Assembly: GCA_034189725.1 (NCBI GenBank)
Contig: JAXHUK010000114.1
Span: 1 to 13,029, forward strand
Origin: JAXHUK01 sp034189725
GTDB lineage: Bacteria > Chloroflexota > Dehalococcoidia > SZUA-161
Length of the DNA: 13,029 nt
Reading direction: 5' to 3'
Shown here: positions 1-6,238 of the stretch, in pieces
Layout: every line of letters starts with the position of its first letter
Numbering within the stretch: the first letter of the stretch is position 1
Notes under the pieces: generated by a model
Told to the model about the DNA's origin: nothing
Database searches by the model: none
The model's input: the letters and a program-made list of their open reading frames with translations, nothing else
Position numbers and translations under genes: made by a program

Positions 1-2
1 CT

Positions 3-437
3 TTTGCTGGCGGAGTAGGGGCCTCACCTAAAGAACTGCACTTCGAAACACACTCCACGGATTCTACGAGACTGCTCACTGTGGTAAACACAGGTAGTAA
101 TGTTTCTGATTATAGCGTGTTCGTAGAGGGAGAGTATGAGGAATGGTTTGAAATAACACCCAGTACATTCACCCTCAAACCAGGTGAGAACAAGGAGGTT
201 GCTATTACCCTCTCACCCCCGTTACTCGCTTCCGGAGACCACGATGCAACTATCTGCGTTGTTTCCTTCGAGCCATCATCAGGCCTGAACATAGGCACCG
301 GCATTAAAGTACCTGCTCGTATGACACTGACACTAGTATCACACATCTTCTATACGTTCATTGCGATTACACTGGCACTACTGGTGCTGATGATAGTACT
401 GGGAGCGGTATTCATCCCCAGAAGAAGGCGAGCATGA
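3..437 (+). CDS. Secreted, C-terminally membrane-anchored beta-sandwich protein (5' partial)
   Basis: The frame is open from the window edge to a TGA at 435-437, so the true start lies upstream; the GTG at 81 is internal. The visible 144 residues begin FAGGVGASPKELHF, which resembles the end of a signal peptide running into a mature domain. About 90 residues follow with the alternating hydrophobic pattern of an Ig-like/ASH-type beta sandwich, including TVVNTGSNVSDYSV, a phrase WFEITPSTFTLKPGENKEV and a final VPARMTL strand. A transmembrane segment of about 23 residues (IFYTFIAITLALL onward) comes next, then a short basic tail IPRRRRA that would stay in the cytoplasm. This topology suggests a type I surface protein. 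I do not recognise a named family and infer no enzymatic role. The gene converges on the rubrerythrin gene, leaving about 90 bases between them in which no U-tract terminator is visible. Confidence 0.75.
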   Translation, partial: FAGGVGASPKELHFETHSTDSTRLLTVVNTGSNVSDYSVFVEGEYEEWFEITPSTFTLKPGENKEVAITLSPPLLASGDHDATICVVSFEPSSGLNIGTGIKVPARMTLTLVSHIFYTFIAITLALLVLMIVLGAVFIPRRRRA

Positions 438-529
438 GCCCAGGTACCTGTCTCCTTGCTGAACAATAGGGAGGAGGAGTACTCCAAAGCCGGAGTCCAC
501 TCGCGGCATATATGTGTGGAACTATAGCT

Positions 530-907
530 CTATGGTAGCGACTTCAAGACCTTAAGAAACATAGATCTGTGGTGCTTCTCCCTTTCCATGGCTATCCTGA
601 AAGATCTGGCAGCTTCTTCTCTCCCCTCGCTTTCAGCTTCTGCTATAAACTTGGGATACATCGAGAAGACTTCGAGGTCTTCACCCTCAGCAGCCTCTCG
701 AAGGTTCTCTTTTGTGTTGTTTATAGCACCCATGGCTTTGAGATGGCTCAAAGCGTGTACTACTTCGGCCCCAGCGGCTTCCCTGAAGATTTGCGCGACT
801 TCTATCAAGCCCTCATCCATAGCCTGGTGTGCATAAGCAAGGTATTCAATATTTGTCTGGCTTTCATGTGCAAAAGCCGTCTCCAGGTTTTCATCCGTTT
901 GCGCCAT
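530..907 (-). CDS. Rubrerythrin-family di-iron protein lacking the rubredoxin domain
   Basis: This encodes a 125-residue ferritin-like four-helix protein. The rubrerythrin ligand pattern is visible: Glu15 in AFAHES (helix 1), E48-V-V-H51 (helix 2), a Glu-rich stretch E90-x-E92-x-E94 (helix 3), and E110-K-H-H113 (helix 4). The stretch ENLREAAEGED also matches the family. Classical rubrerythrins add a C-terminal rubredoxin domain with two CxxC motifs; here the protein ends right after helix 4, so it is a short erythrin-like form. Such proteins act as cytoplasmic peroxide-scavenging peroxidases in anaerobes and need an external electron donor. The ATG at 905-907 is chosen because AGGAGG lies six bases upstream; the longer open frame to 955 has no such support. 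The gene sits 13 bases after the stop of the ATC hydrolase-like gene, and its ribosome binding site fills that gap, so the two are very likely co-transcribed. The stop is TAG. Confidence 0.88.
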   Translation of the reverse strand: MAQTDENLETAFAHESQTNIEYLAYAHQAMDEGLIEVAQIFREAAGAEVVHALSHLKAMGAINNTKENLREAAEGEDLEVFSMYPKFIAEAESEGREEAARSFRIAMEREKHHRSMFLKVLKSLP

Positions 908-920
908 AGTCAGCCTCCTG

Positions 921-1607
921 TTATATCTTTCTCCCGCGCTTGTACCGAAAATCACATTTCACACCGCCTGTTGCAAGGGTAGTGCTACGAACCAACCCCG
1001 AATCCTCGACTCGACTCATGGGAAAGTCGAATTCGCACATGTACGGCGTAAACTCATCTGCATCCCAGAGGTGGAAAAATTTGCACACAGCGCACTCCGT
1101 GATGTCTATACCGAAGTCGAATTCACCAGCATTGCCCTCAACATAGCTGAATACAAAGTCATCAGGATACTCTCGCTTCTGCGACCTCTCGGCTTGAGCC
1201 TTTGTATAGTTCTTGCCAAACCTGGTGAACGCAATCTTCCATCGACTACGGAGCTTCAGCTTGTCGAGACGAGATAACGATGTAAGATAAACAGCAATGC
1301 TTTCACGAGCTATCGCTCCAGCCTCATCAGTTGTTTTCCCATGCCTGGTTAGCGCCCGATACAGCGCCAGATACTACACAGATCCGATAAAACTACCCTC
1401 AAGCATATTCTTGGAACCACCGATATCGGGCATCTCAGGTATAAGCATCTCGAACTCCTGACAGGCGTCTTTCCAGATCGTACGTCCAATGTGATCACCA
1501 TACGCTGATACCAGCACATCCTCAATGATCTTCCCCACCCGGTCAAAGTCCTTCATGAGCTTCGATTTGCGAGATATGTATTGGTTATACGTCGTTTGTT
1601 TTGACAT
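921..1607 (-). pseudogene. ATC (L-2-amino-thiazoline-4-carboxylate) hydrolase-like gene interrupted by one in-frame TAG
   Basis: Reading one continuous frame from ATG 1605-1607 to TAA 921-923 gives 228 positions with a single stop, TAG at 1374-1376 (residue 78). The first 77 residues (KLMKDFDRVGKIIEDVL, then ECEMLIPE-type text read here as EFEMLIPEMPDIGG) match the N-terminal part of the family. After the TAG the same frame continues YLALYRALTRHGKT, then C172-A-V-C175, a DE..PYMC191EFDFPMS block and TLATGGVKC218DFRY, which I recognise as the conserved C-terminal motifs. No frameshift or second stop is present, so the lesion is one codon. Described members open a thiazoline ring during cysteine synthesis from ATC; many anaerobe homologues have no proven substrate. 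The Shine-Dalgarno is weak. The gene lies 116 bases after radA and 13 before the rubrerythrin. Recent nonsense mutation, sequencing error and readthrough are all possible. Confidence 0.8.
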
Positions 1608-1723
1608 TGAAGTATCATCTCTTGAAAAGAACCGTAAAGAAATGGAGCACGTGCGTGACTGTTAATTGTCTCAATTCGCAGGGTGGACGGAGCACGGTGA
1701 AATCCAACGACTTTTTTTAAGAT

Positions 1724-3070
1724 TTATCCTTCCAGCCCCAATTTGAGCGCCTGGGACAGCGAGGCAACAGTAATGGGTTCGATTTCGGGAGGCAATGTTT
1801 GGCCGCTTTGGGGAGGGGGGAGCAAGCAGGACGTAAAACCGAGCTTGGCTGCTTCAGCCAGCCGCTTCTCAAGCTGCGAAACAGCCCTCAGCTCTCCACT
1901 GAGCCCTATTTCCCCGATGGCTACCAGGTCAGGATTAACCCTGGCGTTACGCAGGCTCGAAGCAATAGCCAAAGCGATGCCCAGGTCCGCTGCGGGCTCA
2001 CTCACCCTGATTCCCCCGATGACATTGACAATAACATCCTGGTTCCCCAATGGCAATCCCGCACGCCTGGTGAGGACGGCAATAATCATAAGCAGGCGGT
2101 TATAGTCGACTCCATTCGCATTACGACGGGGCATCCCGAATGCAGTGGGGCTGGCGAGCGCCTGAACTTCGACCAGTAGCGGCCTTGTTCCTTCAAGCGT
2201 AGGAACGATTACCGAGCCTGAAGCTGACTGAGAACGCTGGGAAAGAAAAACCTGGGAGGGATTAGGCACCTCGACCAATCCCTGGTCCCTCATCTCGAAC
2301 ACTCCCACCTCGTTAGTTGAACCAAAGCGGTTTTTCACACCGCGCAGTAGTCTAAACGAGCTAAAACGTTCCCCCTCAAGGTAGAGGACAGCATCAACAA
2401 TGTGTTCGAGAGTATTGGGGCCTGCAATCGAGCCATCCTTGGTAACATGCCCAACGAGTATAATAGGAATATCTGAAGATTTAGCCCAGTGCATCAACCC
2501 GAGCGTACACTCCCGCACCTGGGCTATACTGCCTGCCGCCGAAGAGAGACCGCTCATGTGAACCGTCTGTATGGAGTCAATAACAACCATATTCGGGGAC
2601 ATCTCCCGTCCCCGCTCTATGATGTTTTCCAGATCGGTCTCGGGGAGGAGAAAAAGCCCCTCTCCACGCAAACCAAGCCTTTCAGCCCTCAGCCGTATCT
2701 GGTGCATCGACTCTTCACCGGAAACATACAGTACCTTACCCAGGCGATCGGCGACGAGTCCAGCTACCTCAAGCAACAGTGTCGATTTACCAATACCAGG
2801 ATCCCCACCGATGAGCACTATCGAGCCGGGGACTACCCCACCACCCAGCACCCTGTTGAACTCGGTAAATGGCAATGTGATGCGTGAAAAGGAGTTAGCA
2901 GGAAGCTGGCAGAGTTCCTGAGGTGAAGCTGATGGCGTCGATGAAGACGCTGGGGGAACTGCAGTTTCAACGTAGGTATTCCACTGGCCACAGTCGGGAC
3001 AACGTCCCATCCATTTTGGAGTTTCATTGCCGCACTGCTGGCAGACAAACACGGCTCTGGACCTCGGCAT
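1724..3070 (-). CDS. radA: DNA repair protein RadA (branch-migration ATPase)
   Basis: This encodes a 448-residue RadA/Sms, near the family's usual 450. In order: an N-terminal zinc finger with C10-x2-C13 and C24-x2-C27; a RecA-like ATPase with Walker A GGDPGIGKST at 88-97 and Walker B MVVIDSIQT at 161-169; the RadA-specific KNRFG motif at 246-250; and a C-terminal Lon-protease-like domain from about residue 300, with IVNVIGGIRVSEPAADLG, which lacks protease function in this family. RadA promotes branch migration of recombination intermediates in the cytoplasm alongside RecA. The start ATG at 3068-3070 follows an AGGGAG-type ribosome binding site. The gene lies downstream of clpC, a common pairing, but a terminator at 3141-3188 separates them and a TTGACA promoter follows it, so radA probably has its own transcript. 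No terminator is evident after its TAA. Confidence 0.97.
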   Translation of the reverse strand: MPRSRAVFVCQQCGNETPKWMGRCPDCGQWNTYVETAVPPASSSTPSASPQELCQLPANSFSRITLPFTEFNRVLGGGVVPGSIVLIGGDPGIGKSTLLLEVAGLVADRLGKVLYVSGEESMHQIRLRAERLGLRGEGLFLLPETDLENIIERGREMSPNMVVIDSIQTVHMSGLSSAAGSIAQVRECTLGLMHWAKSSDIPIILVGHVTKDGSIAGPNTLEHIVDAVLYLEGERFSSFRLLRGVKNRFGSTNEVGVFEMRDQGLVEVPNPSQVFLSQRSQSASGSVIVPTLEGTRPLLVEVQALASPTAFGMPRRNANGVDYNRLLMIIAVLTRRAGLPLGNQDVIVNVIGGIRVSEPAADLGIALAIASSLRNARVNPDLVAIGEIGLSGELRAVSQLEKRLAEAAKLGFTSCLLPPPQSGQTLPPEIEPITVASLSQALKLGLEG

Positions 3071-3089
3071 GGGAGACTCCCTTCAACTA

Positions 3090-3134
3090 AGATGTCAATG
3101 GGAGAACGTAGCACATAACGCCCGAGATGTCAAT
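3090..3134 (-). promoter_or_regulatory. Putative radA promoter with a 10-base direct repeat
   Basis: On the minus strand a perfect -35 TTGACA (3128-3133) is followed after 17 bases by TACGTT (3105-3110), a weak -10. Transcription would start near 3098, giving a leader of about 28 bases to the radA ATG. The sequence ATTGACATCT occurs twice, at 3125-3134 and 3090-3099, with starts 35 bases apart; one copy holds the -35 and the other sits over the predicted start site. This could be a paired binding site or two overlapping promoters. It lies downstream of the clpC terminator, which fits an independent radA unit. Confidence 0.5.
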
Positions 3135-3140
3135 CGACTA

Positions 3141-3188
3141 CAAAAATAATCCGTAAGGCGAGCACCTGTGGCGCCTGCCTTACGGATT
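3141..3188 (-). terminator. Rho-independent terminator of clpC
   Basis: A perfect 12-bp stem pairs 3148-3159 with 3177-3188 (AATCCGTAAGGC on the plus strand with its complement). On the minus strand it is followed directly by ATTTTTG. It lies about 100 bases past the clpC stop. The plus-strand side has no T-run, so it acts on minus-strand transcription. The 17-base loop contains further GGCG/CGCC complementarity. Confidence 0.82.
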
Positions 3189-3288
3189 TCTAACCTGTCA
3201 GGCTCTACATTCAGCATGAACTATGACAAGAACAACTATTCGCTTTTCAAAGAAAGCTCGAACCTGCTGTAGTCTTCAACTGACTTAC

Positions 3289-5754
3289 TCAATGGGATGT
3301 GCCAACCATGGCAGCAGGTTTCAGAACTATCTCCCCATTCTGGCTATCAATCAAGATCGTTTCCCCGGCCTGGAACCTGCCCTCAAGCAGCGCTTCGGAC
3401 AAAGGATCCTCGATCATCCGCTCTATTACTCGTCTCAGTGGGCGAGCACCGAATGCGGGGTCATAGCCTTTATCTCCCAGCAGCTCTTTGGCCGCTTCGG
3501 TTATCTCGAGCCTGATGTCCTTCTCCTGAAGCTGCGACTCTGTTTGAGAAAGCATCAACTCCACAATCTGACCGATATGGGCCTTCGTCAGTGCATGGAA
3601 CACTACTGTGCTATCAAGCCGGTTAAGGAACTCGGGGCGGAATGTCTTCTTCATCTCCTCGAGCACCTTTTCCCTCATTTTTTCGTGCGACAATTGCGCT
3701 ACTTTAGCCTCGTCGCTACGAGAGATAAAGCCAATAGCACTCTCCTTCTTGATAAGCTCCGAACCGATATTGCTGGTCATAATAATGATGGTATTACGAA
3801 AATCGACGCGGCGTCCCTTGGCATCCGTCAGATGTCCATCATCGAATATCTGCAACAGGATATTAAACACATCGGGATGGGCCTTTTCGATCTCATCGAG
3901 CAGTATCACAGAGTACGACTTACGCCGTACGGCCTCCGTTAACTGGCCTCCCTCATCATAACCCACATACCCCGGTGGGGCACCCACGAGGCGAGATACA
4001 GCATGTCTCTCCATGAACTCGGACATATCCAGCCTGACCAGGGCTTCCTCACTACCAAACATGAATTCTGCCAGCGCTCTTACCAACTCTGTTTTACCTA
4101 CTCCTGTAGGCCCCAGGAAAATGAAACTGCCAATAGGCCGCCTCTGGTCTTTGATGCCGGCACGGGCTCTCCTCACCGACTTCGACACCGACACAATGGC
4201 CTCATCCTGGCCAATAATGCGTTTATGCAGCATCTCTTCCATCTGGAGTAATCTGGCTGTCTCATCGGATGCCAGGCGCGTGACCGGTATCCCTGTCCAC
4301 ATCGCTACCACTTCAGCAATATGCTCCTCAGTAACAACATCACTCTCTGCAGCAACTCCCAATTGCTCCTGCCAGTCGCGGCGTAGCTCTTCCACTTTAT
4401 CACTGAGCTTGAGCTCGCGCTCACGCAACTCAGCTCCGTACTCATATTGCTTTGCGGATATGGCCTGATCCTTCTCCCTGCGCATGGTCTCAAGTGCCTG
4501 CATGGCCTCGTTCAATCCCAGAGGTATGCTGCTCTGTCTGATACGCAGTCGAGACGACGCCTCATCTATAAGATCAATTGCTTTGTCAGGCAAATAGCGA
4601 TCAGGTATGTATCTCGCAGCCAGTGCTGCAGATGTCCTCAGGGCATCATCATTTATCTTCAGACTATGATAATCCTCATAGCGGCTCTTAATTCCTCTGA
4701 GGATATCAACTGTTTCCTCTATAGATGGCTCCTCAACCAAAATCGGTTGTAACCGGCGCTCTAAAGCGGCATCCCGTTCCACGTGCTTGCGGTAATCATT
4801 TACCGTAGTAGCACCAATACACTGTATCTCGCCACGTGCTAAGGATGGCTTCAGGATACTGGAGGCATCGACAGCACCCTCGGCTGCACCTGCGCCAACC
4901 AGTGTATGTATTTCATCGATAAAAAGAACGCTGTTGGCAGCAGTCTTGATCTCCTCGATTACTTTTTTCAGCCGCTCCTCGAATTCACCACGGTACTTTG
5001 TTCCTGCAACCAAAGAGCCGATATCCAGCGTAAGCAACCGCTTACCCTGTAATCGATCAGGGACATTGCCACTGGCAATCCGCTGAGCAATGGCCTCCGC
5101 TATAGCCGTCTTACCGACACCGGGTTCTCCTATAAGAACTGGATTGTTCTTTGTACGTCTGCTTAAAACCTGAATGACTCGCTCAATCTCACGGGCACGC
5201 CCGATAACGGGATCGAGTTTTCCCGCTCGTGCTGCAGCCGTAAGATCGACGCCCAACTGATCCAGTGTCGGAGTCTTCGAGGTCGGACGAGGCCCTGCGT
5301 TATGAGAAGGCCCCTGGCTGAGAATCCGGTTGATCTCGGCGTGCACTCGCTCCACGGTTACACCGAGGCTACCCAGGACACCAGCTGCCACACCATCCCC
5401 CTCACGCAATAACCCCAGGAGTATGTGTTCGGTACCGATGTACTGATGGCCCATTATACGAGCTTCATCCACAGCAAGTTCGATCACTTTTTTCGCTCTC
5501 GGGGTAAGACCAACTTCTGTTTGCGTGCTTTCCTCACCACGCCCGATAATAAACTCCACAGCAGCGCGAACCTTACTCAATCCCACGCCAAGATTAGACA
5601 GAATAGTCGCAGCCATCCCTTCCTCTTCCCGTACCAATCCAAGCAGTATATGCTCAGTGCCAATGTAATTGTGGTTGAACCTTCTGGCTTCTTCCTGAGC
5701 GAGCGCTAGCACCTTTCGTGCTCGTTCTGTGAATTTATCGAATCTATTACTCAT
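3289..5754 (-). CDS. clpC: ATP-dependent Clp protease ATP-binding subunit ClpC
   Basis: This encodes an 821-residue Hsp100/Clp AAA+ unfoldase, within the ClpC range. Two Clp-N repeats (about 1-70 and 80-145, each with YIGTEHILLGL) precede AAA1, which has Walker A GEPGVGKT at 209-216 and Walker B VLFIDEIH at 276-283. A UVR-type middle segment lies near 420-450. AAA2 has Walker A GPTGVGKT at 548-555, the pore loop GYVG near 595 and Walker B VILLDEIEK at 616-624. IGF at 674-676 is the tripeptide class that docks onto ClpP, so this is a protease partner and not a ClpB disaggregase. The start at 5752-5754 (MSNRFDKF) is preferred over the upstream ATG at 5784 because GGAG lies seven bases before it and family proteins begin there. 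The usual Firmicutes partners ctsR, mcsA and mcsB are absent upstream, where the 5S rRNA gene lies instead. Confidence 0.97.
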   Translation of the reverse strand: MSNRFDKFTERARKVLALAQEEARRFNHNYIGTEHILLGLVREEEGMAATILSNLGVGLSKVRAAVEFIIGRGEESTQTEVGLTPRAKKVIELAVDEARIMGHQYIGTEHILLGLLREGDGVAAGVLGSLGVTVERVHAEINRILSQGPSHNAGPRPTSKTPTLDQLGVDLTAAARAGKLDPVIGRAREIERVIQVLSRRTKNNPVLIGEPGVGKTAIAEAIAQRIASGNVPDRLQGKRLLTLDIGSLVAGTKYRGEFEERLKKVIEEIKTAANSVLFIDEIHTLVGAGAAEGAVDASSILKPSLARGEIQCIGATTVNDYRKHVERDAALERRLQPILVEEPSIEETVDILRGIKSRYEDYHSLKINDDALRTSAALAARYIPDRYLPDKAIDLIDEASSRLRIRQSSIPLGLNEAMQALETMRREKDQAISAKQYEYGAELRERELKLSDKVEELRRDWQEQLGVAAESDVVTEEHIAEVVAMWTGIPVTRLASDETARLLQMEEMLHKRIIGQDEAIVSVSKSVRRARAGIKDQRRPIGSFIFLGPTGVGKTELVRALAEFMFGSEEALVRLDMSEFMERHAVSRLVGAPPGYVGYDEGGQLTEAVRRKSYSVILLDEIEKAHPDVFNILLQIFDDGHLTDAKGRRVDFRNTIIIMTSNIGSELIKKESAIGFISRSDEAKVAQLSHEKMREKVLEEMKKTFRPEFLNRLDSTVVFHALTKAHIGQIVELMLSQTESQLQEKDIRLEITEAAKELLGDKGYDPAFGARPLRRVIERMIEDPLSEALLEGRFQAGETILIDSQNGEIVLKPAAMVGTSH

Positions 5755-5811
5755 TAGATATCTCCGACTGGTGATTTCCCACACCGTACTTATTCAGGTA
5801 CTACTATCATG

Positions 5812-5841
5812 ACTATAATTTTAACATACTTAAGCTCATAA
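5812..5841 (-). promoter_or_regulatory. Possible clpC promoter
   Basis: On the minus strand TTATGA (5836-5841) and TATAGT (5812-5817) are separated by 18 bases, immediately downstream of the 5S terminator and about 60 bases before the clpC start. The -10 is good and the -35 is only moderate. No CIRCE or CtsR-type tandem heptad repeat is visible around it. Confidence 0.4.
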
Positions 5842-5842
5842 T

Positions 5843-5886
5843 AAAATAGCCCAAATTTACCTTTGAAGGTAATTTGGGCTATTTTT
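5843..5886 (-). terminator. Strong bidirectional-looking terminator after 5S rRNA
   Basis: An 18-bp stem pairs 5843-5861 with 5868-5885 with one bulged base and a six-base loop. It contains the core AGCCCAAATT and its complement. T-rich sequence flanks both sides (ATTTTT on plus, ATTTTATT on minus), so it can stop transcription from either direction. Its position, ten bases after the 5S 3' end, shows it ends the 5S transcript and isolates clpC from upstream transcription. Confidence 0.85.
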
Positions 5887-5895
5887 AGTATACCC

Positions 5896-6012
5896 CCTGG
5901 CAGCGGCATATTTTCCTCACCCCGTCGCCGGGGCAGTATCGTCTGCGCTGAGGCATTTCACTTCCGTGTTCGGGATGGGAACGGGTGGGACCACCTCGCT
6001 CTAGCCACCAAG
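5896..6012 (-). rRNA. rrf: 5S ribosomal RNA
   Basis: The minus strand carries recognisable 5S text, including the loop region CCCATCCCGAACACGGAAG and the GATACTGCCCC segment. Ends were set by helix I: the 5' CUUGGUGGC pairs along nine positions, G-U pairs included, with the 3' GCUGCCAGG, giving 117 nt, normal for 5S. No 23S or 16S sequence is present between fhs and clpC or elsewhere in the window, so this gene stands alone. A TTGCAA/TATACT promoter lies about 100 bases upstream and a strong terminator directly downstream. End positions are good to a few bases. Confidence 0.95.
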
Positions 6013-6035
6013 AAGCATATCTATCGTATTCACCT

Positions 6036-6071
6036 ACCCTTGTTTTCAAGGGTGTGCCCCTGAATCCAGGG
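6036..6071 (-). other. Tandem hairpins in the 5S precursor leader
   Basis: Two small hairpins lie between the putative 5S promoter and the mature 5' end: 6058-6062 pairs with 6067-6071 (five bp, four-base loop), and 6036-6042 pairs with 6047-6053 (seven bp, four-base loop). They may be RNase processing signals for the 5S precursor or antitermination-like elements. The rest of the 226-base gap between the 5S gene and fhs shows no further gene, and no clear fhs terminator. Confidence 0.4.
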
Positions 6072-6118
6072 AACCTTAAGTCTATCCTGTCCTTGTTATC
6101 CTACCTGCTATCTGGAAT

Positions 6119-6148
6119 AGTATACACTAAACCCTCGCCGTATTGCAA
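6119..6148 (-). promoter_or_regulatory. Putative dedicated promoter of the 5S rRNA
   Basis: On the minus strand TTGCAA (6143-6148) and TATACT (6119-6124) are separated by 18 bases, a good sigma-70-type match. Transcription would start near 6112 and run through about 100 bases of leader before the mature 5S 5' end. Readthrough from fhs, whose stop is about 90 bases upstream, cannot be excluded because no fhs terminator is visible. Confidence 0.6.
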
Positions 6149-6238
6149 GTGGTACAGCGATATATTTCAGCCCATTATCGAACCTGATTGCCACAAGTAA
6201 GTTCGACGCCTGGACTCTTTCCAACGAATCACGGCAGC

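Noticed and set aside
476..485. GGAGTACTCC palindrome between the convergent first two genes as a terminator
   Set aside because: It is only ten bases, has no loop or T-run, and could be chance in a GGAG-rich stretch.
1374..1376. Genome-wide reassignment of UAG as an amino acid
   Set aside because: TAG ends folD, hsp20 and the rubrerythrin gene normally in this window and no pyrrolysine genes are visible, so wholesale recoding is unlikely; local readthrough stays open.
3223..3942. A 239-codon plus-strand open frame
   Set aside because: It lies entirely antisense to the radA-clpC gap and the clpC 3' end, whose motifs are unambiguous; it has no ribosome binding site or recognisable domain.
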